A stretch of 64,000 nucleotides of DNA from Nonomuraea endophytica. GTDB lineage: Bacteria; Actinomycetota; Actinomycetes; Streptosporangiales; Streptosporangiaceae. The stretch lies in assembly GCF_014203235.1 (NCBI RefSeq), contig NZ_JACHIN010000016.1:1-64000 (forward strand). The letters run 5' to 3'. Under the pieces are notes generated by a model, which saw nothing but the letters and a program-made list of their open reading frames with translations, had not been told where the DNA came from and ran no database searches. Below, in pieces: positions 6,810 to 14,051 of this stretch. Numbering within the stretch: position 1 is the stretch's first letter; each line of letters opens with the position of its first letter. Both the position numbers and the translations under genes were made by a program.

Positions 6810-8452
6810 CACACTTCCAGGACGTCGTCGGCGTCGATGATCTGGTAGGCGTAGCCCTGCTCGGCCAGGAACCGCTGACGGTGCGCCGCGAACTCCTGGT
6901 CGACGGTGTCCCGGCTGACCACGGTGTAGAAGCGGGCGCCGCCCCCGTCGGCCTTGGGCCGCAGCACGCGGCCGAGCCGCTGCGCCTCCTCCTGCCGCGA
7001 GCCGAACGTGCCCGACACCTGGATGGCGATCGCCGCCTCCGGCAGGTCGATGGAGAAGTTGGCCACTTTGGAGACCACCAGGACCTGGATCTCCTTGTCG
7101 CGGAAGGCCTGGTAGAGGCGCTCGCGCTCCTTCACCCGGGTCTCGCCCTTGATGACCGGCGCGTTGAGGTGCTCGCCCAGCTCGTCGAGCTGGTCGATGT
7201 ACTGGCCGATGACCAGCACCTGTTCGCCCAGATGTTTCCTGACCAGCGCCTCGGTGACGGTCGTCTTGGACGGCGTGGTGGCGGCGAAGCGGTACTTCTC
7301 GTCGGACTCGGCCATCGCGTAGGCCAGCCGTTCCTCGTCGGACAGCGTGACCCTGACCTCGACGCAGTCGGCGGGCGCGATCCAGCCCTGGTTCTCCATC
7401 TCCTTCCAGGGCGCGTCATAACGCTTGGGGCCGATCAGGGAGAACACGTCGCCCTCGCGGCCGTCCTCGCGCACCAGCGTCGCGGTCAGCCCCACGCGGC
7501 GGCGGGCCTGCAGGTCGGCGGTCATCCGGAAGATGGGCGCGGGCAGCAGGTGCACCTCGTCGTAGACGATCAGGCCCCAGTCGCGCGCGTCGAACAGCTC
7601 CAGGTGGGCGTAGACGCCCTTCCGCTTGGTCGTCATCACCTGGTAGGTGGCGATGGTGACGGGGCGGATCTCCTTCTTGGTGCCGGAGTATTCGCCGATC
7701 TCGTTCTCGGTCAGCGACGTGCGCTTGATCAGCTCGGTCTTCCACTGGTGGGCGCTGACCGTGTTGGTGACCAGGATCAGCGTGGTCGCCTGGGCCTGGG
7801 CCATCGCGGCCGCCCCGACGATCGTCTTGCCGGCGCCGCAGGGCAGCACGACCACCCCGGAGCCGCCGTGCCAGAAGGCCTCGGCCGCGTCCTTCTGGTA
7901 GGAGCGCAGCGACCAGCCGTCCTCCAGCAGCGAGATCGGGTGCGCCTCGCCGTCGACGTAGCCGGCGAGGTCCTCGGCCGGCCAGCCCAGCTTGAGCAGC
8001 GCCTGCTTGACGTTGCCGCGGTCGCTCGGGTGCACCACGACCGAGTCGGCGCCCATGCGCTCGCCCAGCATCGGCTGGATCTTCTTCGAGCGCAGCACCT
8101 CTTCGAGCACGGCCCGGTCGGTCGAGGTCAGGACCAGGCCGTTGACCGGGTCCTTCTCCAGCCGGAGCCGGCCGTAGCGGGCCATGGTCTCGGCGATGTC
8201 GACCAGCAGCGCGTGGGGGACCGGGTAGCGGCTGTGGCTGATGAGCGCGTCGATGACCTGCTCGGCGTCGTGACCGGCGGCCCGCGCGTTCCACAGCGCC
8301 AGCGGCGTGACGCGGTAGGTGTGCACGTGCTCGGGCGCGCGCTCCAACTCGGCGAACGGCGCTATCGCCTTACGGCACGCGCCCGCGTCGGCGTGGTCGA
8401 CCTCGAGCAGCAGCGTTTTGTCGGATTGGACGATGAGCGGGCCGTCGTTCAC
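6809..8452 (-). CDS. DNA repair helicase XPB
   Basis: The 547-residue superfamily 2 helicase has an N-terminal damage-recognition-like region, Walker A LPCGAGKTIVG (PCGAGKT at 204-210), the DEVH box at 298-301, motif III GLTATLVREDGREGD with the XPB RED motif, and motif VI EAQRLGRVLRPK. Bacterial XPB is a 3'-5' helicase linked to nucleotide excision repair. Length matches mycobacterial XPB. In mycobacteria the gene lies beside a helicase-associated protein gene; here that partner is about 9.9 kb away (18330-20747), with other genes between. Confidence 0.95.
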   Translation of the reverse strand: MNDGPLIVQSDKTLLLEVDHADAGACRKAIAPFAELERAPEHVHTYRVTPLALWNARAAGHDAEQVIDALISHSRYPVPHALLVDIAETMARYGRLRLEKDPVNGLVLTSTDRAVLEEVLRSKKIQPMLGERMGADSVVVHPSDRGNVKQALLKLGWPAEDLAGYVDGEAHPISLLEDGWSLRSYQKDAAEAFWHGGSGVVVLPCGAGKTIVGAAAMAQAQATTLILVTNTVSAHQWKTELIKRTSLTENEIGEYSGTKKEIRPVTIATYQVMTTKRKGVYAHLELFDARDWGLIVYDEVHLLPAPIFRMTADLQARRRVGLTATLVREDGREGDVFSLIGPKRYDAPWKEMENQGWIAPADCVEVRVTLSDEERLAYAMAESDEKYRFAATTPSKTTVTEALVRKHLGEQVLVIGQYIDQLDELGEHLNAPVIKGETRVKERERLYQAFRDKEIQVLVVSKVANFSIDLPEAAIAIQVSGTFGSRQEEAQRLGRVLRPKADGGGARFYTVVSRDTVDQEFAAHRQRFLAEQGYAYQIIDADDVLEV

Positions 8453-8520
8453 AAATCCCCCTTCGATGGCTACCGCCTATCCAACACAAAGAAGCGGCGG
8501 AACAGTCCCCGAACTGGGAA

Positions 8521-8871
8521 TCAGCCGTTGTCGTCCAAGTATCCGGCGAAGCCCAGGAACAGGAAACCGCCGATCGTCACCAGGAATCCGGCGCCGAACA
8601 GGACCCACGCCCAGACCAGCTTGCTCCTGGCGTTCTCCGGCTCGGTGTCCACCTTGCCGAGGCCCAGGCCGGCCATGATCGCGCCGGCGATGGCGACGAA
8701 GTTGCAGCAGGTGACGATCGCGATGAGGTTGAGGACGAGCGCGACGATGGCGCTGGTACGCAGGCCGTCGTTGCGCGGCTGATGGGGCGGCGGGTAACCA
8801 GGTCCGTACCCGTAGCCGGGAGGTGGCTGTTCGCCGTATGGCGCGCCGTACGGCTGATAGGGATCGCTCAT
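8521..8871 (-). CDS. DUF4190-like small membrane protein
   Basis: The 116-residue protein starts with a Pro/Tyr/Gly-rich cytoplasmic tail (MSDPYQPYGAPYGEQPPPGY) followed by two hydrophobic segments (residues about 40-68 and 85-108). This is the usual architecture of DUF4190-type actinobacterial membrane proteins, whose role is unknown. The start ATG at 8871 has a good GGAGGTGC ribosome site. It is divergent from the sigma factor gene at 8953. Confidence 0.7.
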   Translation of the reverse strand: MSDPYQPYGAPYGEQPPPGYGYGPGYPPPHQPRNDGLRTSAIVALVLNLIAIVTCCNFVAIAGAIMAGLGLGKVDTEPENARSKLVWAWVLFGAGFLVTIGGFLFLGFAGYLDDNG

Positions 8872-8952
8872 AGCACCTCCAGATTTATCACGATGTCGCC
8901 ATAGATCTGGTCGCTTGGACGCATCTAGAGAGGCGAGACATGAGGAGGGCAG

Positions 8953-9453
8953 GTGCATCCGGATGACCGCCGAGGCTTCACCCAGTTCGTCGCAGCACGC
9001 TCCGACAGCCTGATCCGGCTGGCGTACGTGCTCACCGGCGATCAGCACTCCGCCGAGGATCTCCTGCAGACGGCGCTGATCAAGACGGCCGGGCGCTGGC
9101 GGGGCATCCGCGGCGACCCGGAGGCGTACGTCCGCCGGGTGATGTACCGCGAACAGGTGAGCGTGTGGCGCAGCGCGCGCTGGGGGCGCGAGCGCGTCGT
9201 CGAGAAGCCGCCGGAACGCGCGACCGGCGACGCCACCGCCGAGGTGGACGAACGGCTCGCGCTGGAGCACGCCTTACGGCAACTGCCGCCGCGCAAACGC
9301 GTGGTCCTGGTGCTGCGCTACTTCGAGGACCTGCCCGAGTCGGAGGTCGCACGGATCATGGGCTGCTCGGTGGGCACCGTGCGCAGCCAGGCCCATCAGG
9401 CCGTCAAGCGCCTGCGGGCCCTCGTCGGCGACCGCGTCAACCAGGAGGCCTGA
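8953..9453 (+). CDS. SigE-family RNA polymerase sigma factor (ECF type)
   Basis: The 166-residue ECF sigma factor has region 2 at about residues 8-75 (FVAARSDSLIRLAYVLTGDQ, SAEDLLQTALIKTAGRW) and region 4 at about 105-155 (LRQLPPRKRVVLVLRYFEDL, SEVARIMGCSVGTVRSQAHQ). The SigE subfamily of Streptomyces-type actinobacteria matches well. The GTG start at 8953 is preceded by GAGGAGGG. The following gene begins 3 bases after the stop and encodes a membrane-anchored protein, the usual place for a cognate anti-sigma or signal partner. Confidence 0.9.
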   Translation: MHPDDRRGFTQFVAARSDSLIRLAYVLTGDQHSAEDLLQTALIKTAGRWRGIRGDPEAYVRRVMYREQVSVWRSARWGRERVVEKPPERATGDATAEVDERLALEHALRQLPPRKRVVLVLRYFEDLPESEVARIMGCSVGTVRSQAHQAVKRLRALVGDRVNQEA

Positions 9454-9456
9454 ACG

Positions 9457-10350
9457 ATGGCAGTGGACGAACGCACGATCGGCGACGGCCTGCGCCGCCT
9501 GGCCGGGCGGGCAGAGCCGGTGGACGGGGAGATGATGGCGGCCCTGGTGCTGCGCTCGGCGGGGCGGCGGCGCCGTACCGGATGGGCGGTGGGGGTGGCC
9601 GGGACGGCGGCGGCGCTGGCCTTCGGCGCGGTGGCGGTGACGAACCTCCCCGACCCGGGCGACCGGACGGTCGCCGAGGTCGACCCGACCTTCACCGGGC
9701 TGACCCTGGCGCCCACGCCGCCGCCGGCCACGGCGCCGCCGATCGAGGGGTTGCCGGCCAACACGCCCGAGCAGTTCCGGCAGGTGCGCGACTGCATGCC
9801 GCAGGGCGGGCCCGTGCACGGCATGGACGGCGAGCGGCGCGTCCCGCAGCACGGGGTCGCCGAGGACTTCAGGCTGCTGGCCGAGTCGCGCGACAAGCTG
9901 GGCGTGACCCAGCTGATGGGCAGCAGGAAGGGGCTGGTGCTGTGCACGCCGGGCGTGCTCGACGTCAGCTACCCCGAGCGGCCGATCTTCACCTACTGGG
10001 GGCACGAGGAGCCGGGCAGCCTGGCCTTCGACGGGCCGCTCGCGGTGGACGTCCACGGCACGCAGACGCAGTCGGAGGTCAATCCGGGCACGGACGGCGA
10101 CCCGGTGTTCATGGTGGTGGCCGGGCGGGCGGCCGAGCGGGTGCGCCGGGTCGAGATCGCCTGGGCGAGCGGGCAGCGGATGGAGGCGAGCCTCTCCGGC
10201 GGCTTCTTCATCGCCAGGACGCGGGTCACGAAGCGGAGCGCGACGCTCCCCAAGGTGGACGTCACGGCCTACGACGCCGACGGCAAGGTGCTCGACGCGC
10301 GGAAAGGGCTGGAGAACCTCTTCCCCGGCGCCCTCGACGTGGACGACTAG
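9457..10350 (+). CDS. Membrane-anchored partner of the SigE-like factor
   Basis: The 297-residue protein has a cytoplasmic N-terminus of about 40 residues, one transmembrane helix (about 42-62: TGWAVGVAGTAAALAFGAVA), a Pro/Thr linker (LAPTPPPATAPPIEG) and a large extracellular domain. It follows the sigma gene by 3 bases and is surely cotranscribed. No HxxxCxxC zinc anti-sigma motif is present in the short cytoplasmic part, so calling it an anti-sigma factor is only inference from position. Its stop codon shares CTAG with the stop of the convergent acyl-CoA ligase. Confidence 0.7.
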   Translation: MAVDERTIGDGLRRLAGRAEPVDGEMMAALVLRSAGRRRRTGWAVGVAGTAAALAFGAVAVTNLPDPGDRTVAEVDPTFTGLTLAPTPPPATAPPIEGLPANTPEQFRQVRDCMPQGGPVHGMDGERRVPQHGVAEDFRLLAESRDKLGVTQLMGSRKGLVLCTPGVLDVSYPERPIFTYWGHEEPGSLAFDGPLAVDVHGTQTQSEVNPGTDGDPVFMVVAGRAAERVRRVEIAWASGQRMEASLSGGFFIARTRVTKRSATLPKVDVTAYDADGKVLDARKGLENLFPGALDVDD

Positions 10351-11819
10351 AGCCTGCCCCGCAGCTCCTTCCTGTCGATCTTGAGCACGCTGGTGACCGG
10401 GATCGTGTCGACGAAGTGCACCTCGCGCGGGTATTTCACCCGGCCGACCCGGTCGCGTACCCACCCGATGAGCTCCTCCTCCGCGAGCTCGGCGCCGGGA
10501 CGGAGCTGGACGAACGCGACGACCTCCTCGCCGTGGCGCGGGTCGGGGCGGCCGACCACCCCGGACATGACCACGTCCGGGTGCCGGTTGAGCGTGTCCT
10601 CGACGTCGCGCGGGAAGACGTTGAAGCCGCCGCGGATGATGAGGTCCTTCTTGCGGTCCACGACGTAGAGGTAGCCGTCGTCGTCGAGGCAGCCGATATC
10701 GCCGGTACGCAGCTCGCCGTCCACGATCGGGGAGCTGAGGCCGCCCCAGTAACCGAGCATCAGCGACGAGCCGCGGATACAGATCTCGCCGATGTCACCG
10801 GACTCGACGGGTTCGCCGGAATTGTCGCGGATGGTGAGCGTGTAGCCGGGCAGCGGCAGTCCGACGCTGCCGATCCGCCGCCGGCCGGGTGGGTTGAACG
10901 TGGTGACCGCGCTGGTCTCGGTCATGCCGTAGCCCTCAAGGATCTGCGTGCCCGGCATCCGGCGCTCGAACTCCAGCAGCGTCTCGCGCCCGAGCGGGGC
11001 CGCGCCGCAGGTGAGGAAGGCCAGGTCGGGCAGCGGATGCTCGTCGAGCGGCTCGGCCAGCAGCATCTGGATCATCGAGGGCACGACGGTGCCGAACTGC
11101 GCGCGCTGCTCGGCCGCCAGCGCCAGGAACGGCTTGGGCTCGAACCAGCGCATCAGCACGGCCTGCTGCGGCTCGTCGGCGTGCATCTCGGCCACGGTGA
11201 TGATCAGGCCGTAGGCGTGGGAGAGCGGGACGGGCACGATCGCCCGGTTGAGCCCCTCCTGGTGGGACATGGCGAAGGCGTCCTTGGCGACCTGCCACAG
11301 GCCGCGGTGGCTGAGCTTGACGCCCTTGGCCCGCCCGGTGGTGCCGCCGGTGTACATCAGCGCCGCGAGATCCCCGGGATCCACGGAGACGGGCCCGTGC
11401 TCGGGTGCCTGCGCGAGCTCTCCGAACTCCCCCGTGTCCAGAAAAATCCGCACTTCATCGGGTACGGCCAGCCGCACCGTCTCCACCAACTCCGGCGACG
11501 TCACCACAGCCACCGCGCCGCTGTCGGCCAGGATGTGGCGCAACTCCTCCGGGCCCACCAGGAACACGATCGGCGTGACCACCGCACCGGCCGCCCATAA
11601 CGCCTGGTAGACGACGGCCACGTCGGGACTGGTCGCCATCATCACGGCCACCCGGTCGCCGGGCCGTACCCCCGCGGCCACGAACCCGCCGCAGACCCGC
11701 CTGGCCCGCGCGGCGAGCGTGTGACGGCGGTGCCACGCACCGTCGTAGAACACCGCGTCGTAGTCGCCGAAGCGCTCCCACGACTCCTCTGCCAGCCTGC
11801 CCAGCGTCTGCTCGGTCAC
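10347..11819 (-). CDS. Long-chain-fatty-acid/acyl-CoA ligase (AMP-forming)
   Basis: The 490-residue member of the ANL superfamily has the P-loop YTGGTTGRAKG (residues 156-166), the adenylate motif GYGMTETSAVTTFNP, and the hinge region RTGDIGCLDDDGYLYVVDRK, followed by the second-half GGFNVFPRDVE. The catalytic Lys lies in VLKIDRKELRG at the C-terminus. These enzymes activate carboxylic acids through an acyl-adenylate and load them on CoA. Length is usual for the family; the acid substrate is not predictable. It stands alone on the minus strand. Confidence 0.9.
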   Translation of the reverse strand: MTEQTLGRLAEESWERFGDYDAVFYDGAWHRRHTLAARARRVCGGFVAAGVRPGDRVAVMMATSPDVAVVYQALWAAGAVVTPIVFLVGPEELRHILADSGAVAVVTSPELVETVRLAVPDEVRIFLDTGEFGELAQAPEHGPVSVDPGDLAALMYTGGTTGRAKGVKLSHRGLWQVAKDAFAMSHQEGLNRAIVPVPLSHAYGLIITVAEMHADEPQQAVLMRWFEPKPFLALAAEQRAQFGTVVPSMIQMLLAEPLDEHPLPDLAFLTCGAAPLGRETLLEFERRMPGTQILEGYGMTETSAVTTFNPPGRRRIGSVGLPLPGYTLTIRDNSGEPVESGDIGEICIRGSSLMLGYWGGLSSPIVDGELRTGDIGCLDDDGYLYVVDRKKDLIIRGGFNVFPRDVEDTLNRHPDVVMSGVVGRPDPRHGEEVVAFVQLRPGAELAEEELIGWVRDRVGRVKYPREVHFVDTIPVTSVLKIDRKELRGRL

Positions 11820-11915
11820 AGGATCAAGCTGATGCGGTCAACGCCCGGTAGTCAAGTCTCAGGGTTGCCCGAGAGGTCCTGGATGGGGAGGATGCGGACA
11901 GTGGGGAGGTGTGTC

Positions 11916-12641
11916 GTGCCGATTGACCCTGCTCGCGACGAGTACCGGTGCCGTTGGCCCAGTGGCACGCTCATGGCCGCCCTGGACGAGGAGACCCGCG
12001 ACGCGCTGGTCACGCTCGGCGACCTGCAGGTGCACGGTCCTGGCGTGGTCCTGCTGCGGCAGGGCGACACGCAGGCTGACCACGTCCTTCTGCTCCGATC
12101 GACGAGGAGGGGCACGTCGGCGTGCGTGAAGGTCACCGCCACGCTCGCGAATGGCGTGGACACCATGCTTGGCATCCGGGTGAGCGGCGACCTCGTGGGT
12201 GAGATGGCCGTCATGCGGTCCATCCCTCGCTCGGCGACGGTGACCACGTGCACGCAGACGGCCGTCTACCGCATCTGGGCGGGGCGCTTCCAGGCGTTCC
12301 TGGAGCAGCGCCCGGCGATGTGGGCCGCGCTGACCACGATGATCGCGAACCGGCTCGACTGGGCCAACCAGCGCCGACTCGACTTCACTGGTTATGAGGT
12401 GTACGAGCGGGTGGTCCGGGTTCTCGCCGAACTGGCCTCGCGGCACGGCGTACCGGCGGAGGAGGGTCTGGACGTGGGCGTGAGCCTGTCTCATGAGGAG
12501 ATAGGGCAACTGGTCGGTGCGCGGGAGGCCGCCGCCAGTAAGGCCTTGCGTAGGTTGAAGAGCCACGGGCTGATCGAGATCGGGTATCGGAGGGTCGTCG
12601 TGCGGGACCTGGCCGCGCTGCGCGCTGCGCTCACCGGATGA
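11916..12641 (+). CDS. Crp/Fnr family transcriptional regulator with intact cyclic-nucleotide pocket
   Basis: The 241-residue protein has an N-terminal cyclic-nucleotide-binding beta-roll and a C-terminal winged helix (LSHEEIGQLVGAREAAASKA, LRRLKSHGLIEIGYRRVVVR). The phosphate-binding cassette reads LVGEMAVMRSIPRSATV. It keeps the Glu that contacts the ribose and the Arg-Ser-Ala that contacts the phosphate in cAMP-binding Crp proteins. I chose GTG 11916 because GGGGAGG lies 6 bases upstream; the frame is open further back but overlaps the ligase gene. Its end overlaps the convergent PycTM-like gene by 11 bases. The adjacent cyclase-like gene makes a cyclic nucleotide a plausible ligand. Confidence 0.85.
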   Translation: MPIDPARDEYRCRWPSGTLMAALDEETRDALVTLGDLQVHGPGVVLLRQGDTQADHVLLLRSTRRGTSACVKVTATLANGVDTMLGIRVSGDLVGEMAVMRSIPRSATVTTCTQTAVYRIWAGRFQAFLEQRPAMWAALTTMIANRLDWANQRRLDFTGYEVYERVVRVLAELASRHGVPAEEGLDVGVSLSHEEIGQLVGAREAAASKALRRLKSHGLIEIGYRRVVVRDLAALRAALTG

Positions 12642-13149
12642 GGAGGGCGGATACCGACCAGACCGTCGTGCTGAGGATCACCAGGTAGTTCCAGCGGATC
12701 GCACCGGCCACGTGCCGGTGCTTCTTCCGCGCGATGGCGGCGAGGGTCGTGATCATGGCCCAGGCCTCCGCGTACTGCGTCCTCAGGTCGGTGTGGTCGG
12801 GCGGTGTCTCTGGGGCACCGGAGATGCCGTAGCGGCTGCGGACGAGACGCCGCGATGGGCTCACGGCACGCGCCAGGTAGTAGCCCGCGACCAGGAAGCC
12901 CACGGCGAAGGCGGCGAGGACCGACCAGCCGAGGGCGGCGGACGCGCCGAGGATCTTGGGCGCGGCGCCCGACTGGGTGGCGAGCAGGGTGGCGCCGGCC
13001 GCGTGCACGACGACCGCGATGCCGGCTTTCGTGTCGGCATGCTGAACGTAATTCTGGAATACGGACACTGTCGCCAACGCGGCGACAACGTCCTCCCTGG
13101 AGACATCTGTCGCTTCTTTTCTGATACGCCCGGTTTGAAAGAGATTCAT
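12631..13149 (-). CDS. PycTM-like Pycsar effector (DUF5706) membrane protein
   Basis: The 172-residue protein has an N-terminal soluble helix, the family motif HADTKAGIAVVVHAAGATLL (residues 37-56, first membrane helix), a second long helix about 66-95 and a third at the C-terminus (WNYLVILSTTVWSVSALLIR). This matches the Pycsar effector family DUF5706/PycTM. Its members bind a cyclic pyrimidine mononucleotide made by a partner cyclase and disrupt the inner membrane of infected cells. A strong ribosome site (GGGGAGGG) precedes ATG 13149. A cyclase-like gene lies divergently 203 bases away. Family assignment is by motif and topology, from memory. Confidence 0.75.
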   Translation of the reverse strand: MNLFQTGRIRKEATDVSREDVVAALATVSVFQNYVQHADTKAGIAVVVHAAGATLLATQSGAAPKILGASAALGWSVLAAFAVGFLVAGYYLARAVSPSRRLVRSRYGISGAPETPPDHTDLRTQYAEAWAMITTLAAIARKKHRHVAGAIRWNYLVILSTTVWSVSALLIR

Positions 13150-13352
13150 CGGCCCTCCCCGTGTCCTGACTAGTCACATTGGACGAGCTGACCGGACCTC
13201 CTAAATAGGTAAAAATGCTGTTTCGGGTCATTTGATGAACCTGCTGGGGTCAGATCACGTATTGGTACGGGATCTCGCGCTCCGTCATCGCTGATACTCG
13301 TCTGCGTCCTGTCCGAGGTAGATGGGTTTGCGTAGATGGAGTCAAGATCGAA
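13150..13352. promoter_or_regulatory. Divergent promoter region of the cyclase/PycTM island
   Basis: The 203-base spacer between the PycTM-like and cyclase-like genes holds a perfect 10-base palindrome TGACTAGTCA at 13167-13176. It also holds an AT-rich stretch near 13201-13220 (CTAAATAGGTAAAAATG) that is unusual in this GC-rich DNA and could supply -10 elements for both directions. No full Crp consensus was found; the palindrome is a candidate binding site for the adjacent Crp-like regulator. Confidence 0.45.
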
Positions 13353-14051
13353 ATGACCGAGTACGGGCGCGCGTTGCTGGTGTCCAGCGACACCAAGGGC
13401 TACGGCGCCGGCACCGACAAGCGACACGAGACCATCCAGGAAGTCTTCGTTCACATCCACGAGAAGGCTGCCCGCGCTGCGGGGCTGAACAGGGCCTCCT
13501 GGCTCCGCCAGCCCGCCGGCGACGGCGAACTGGCCTGCGTGCCGCAGACGGAACGGGAGCCCAGCGTCGTCGACACGTACGTGCGGGAGCTCGACCGGGC
13601 GCTCGGCGCGCACAATGCGGGGCTCGACGCGGACGAGCGGATACGGATTCGCGTGGCGATGCACTACGGCGTCGCCTATCCGGCGAGCAATGGCCTGGCT
13701 GGGCAGGCGGTCGTCGAAGTCAGCCGCCTGGTCGACTGGAAACCGCTCAAGAAGCTCCTCGACAAGAACCAGAAACTGAATCTCGTTCTTATACTCTCCG
13801 ACCGCGTTTTCACCGACGTGGTGTCACAGGGGCACACCTCGTACGAACCGAAGGAATTCGTCCGGGTAAATGTTAAGGAGAAGGAATTCTCCGGAGTCGC
13901 CTGGGTCTGGGGTCCCGAGGGAATCGCGCACGACCTCGCCGTCCCGGAGACTCCACGGCCGCCGGCTCAGCAGGCCGAGGTCATCAACAATCTCTACGGC
14001 TCGGTGGACGCCCGCCGCGCCACGTTCGGGGTGGGCGGTGATCGCCGATGA
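13353..14051 (+). CDS. Class III nucleotide cyclase-like protein (candidate Pycsar cyclase)
   Basis: The 232-residue protein is a single cyclase-homology domain. The first metal-binding Asp is D13 in VSSDTKGYG and the second D57 in PAGDGELACVP. Their spacing of 44 residues equals that of classical class III cyclases. The following pattern RIRIRVAMHYGVAY and GQAVVEVSRLVD keeps the catalytic-region Arg (R125) but has Val where adenylate and guanylate cyclases have the transition-state Asn. Substrate could therefore be ATP, GTP or, as in Pycsar, CTP/UTP. Residues 210-229 carry a motif repeated in the next protein. The stop overlaps the next start (ATGA), so the genes are cotranscribed. Confidence 0.7.
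   Translation: MTEYGRALLVSSDTKGYGAGTDKRHETIQEVFVHIHEKAARAAGLNRASWLRQPAGDGELACVPQTEREPSVVDTYVRELDRALGAHNAGLDADERIRIRVAMHYGVAYPASNGLAGQAVVEVSRLVDWKPLKKLLDKNQKLNLVLILSDRVFTDVVSQGHTSYEPKEFVRVNVKEKEFSGVAWVWGPEGIAHDLAVPETPRPPAQQAEVINNLYGSVDARRATFGVGGDRR

Noticed and set aside
9457..10350. Zinc-type anti-sigma factor
   Set aside because: The gene position fits, but the cytoplasmic part is short and lacks the HxxxCxxC motif, so only a membrane-anchored partner is claimed.
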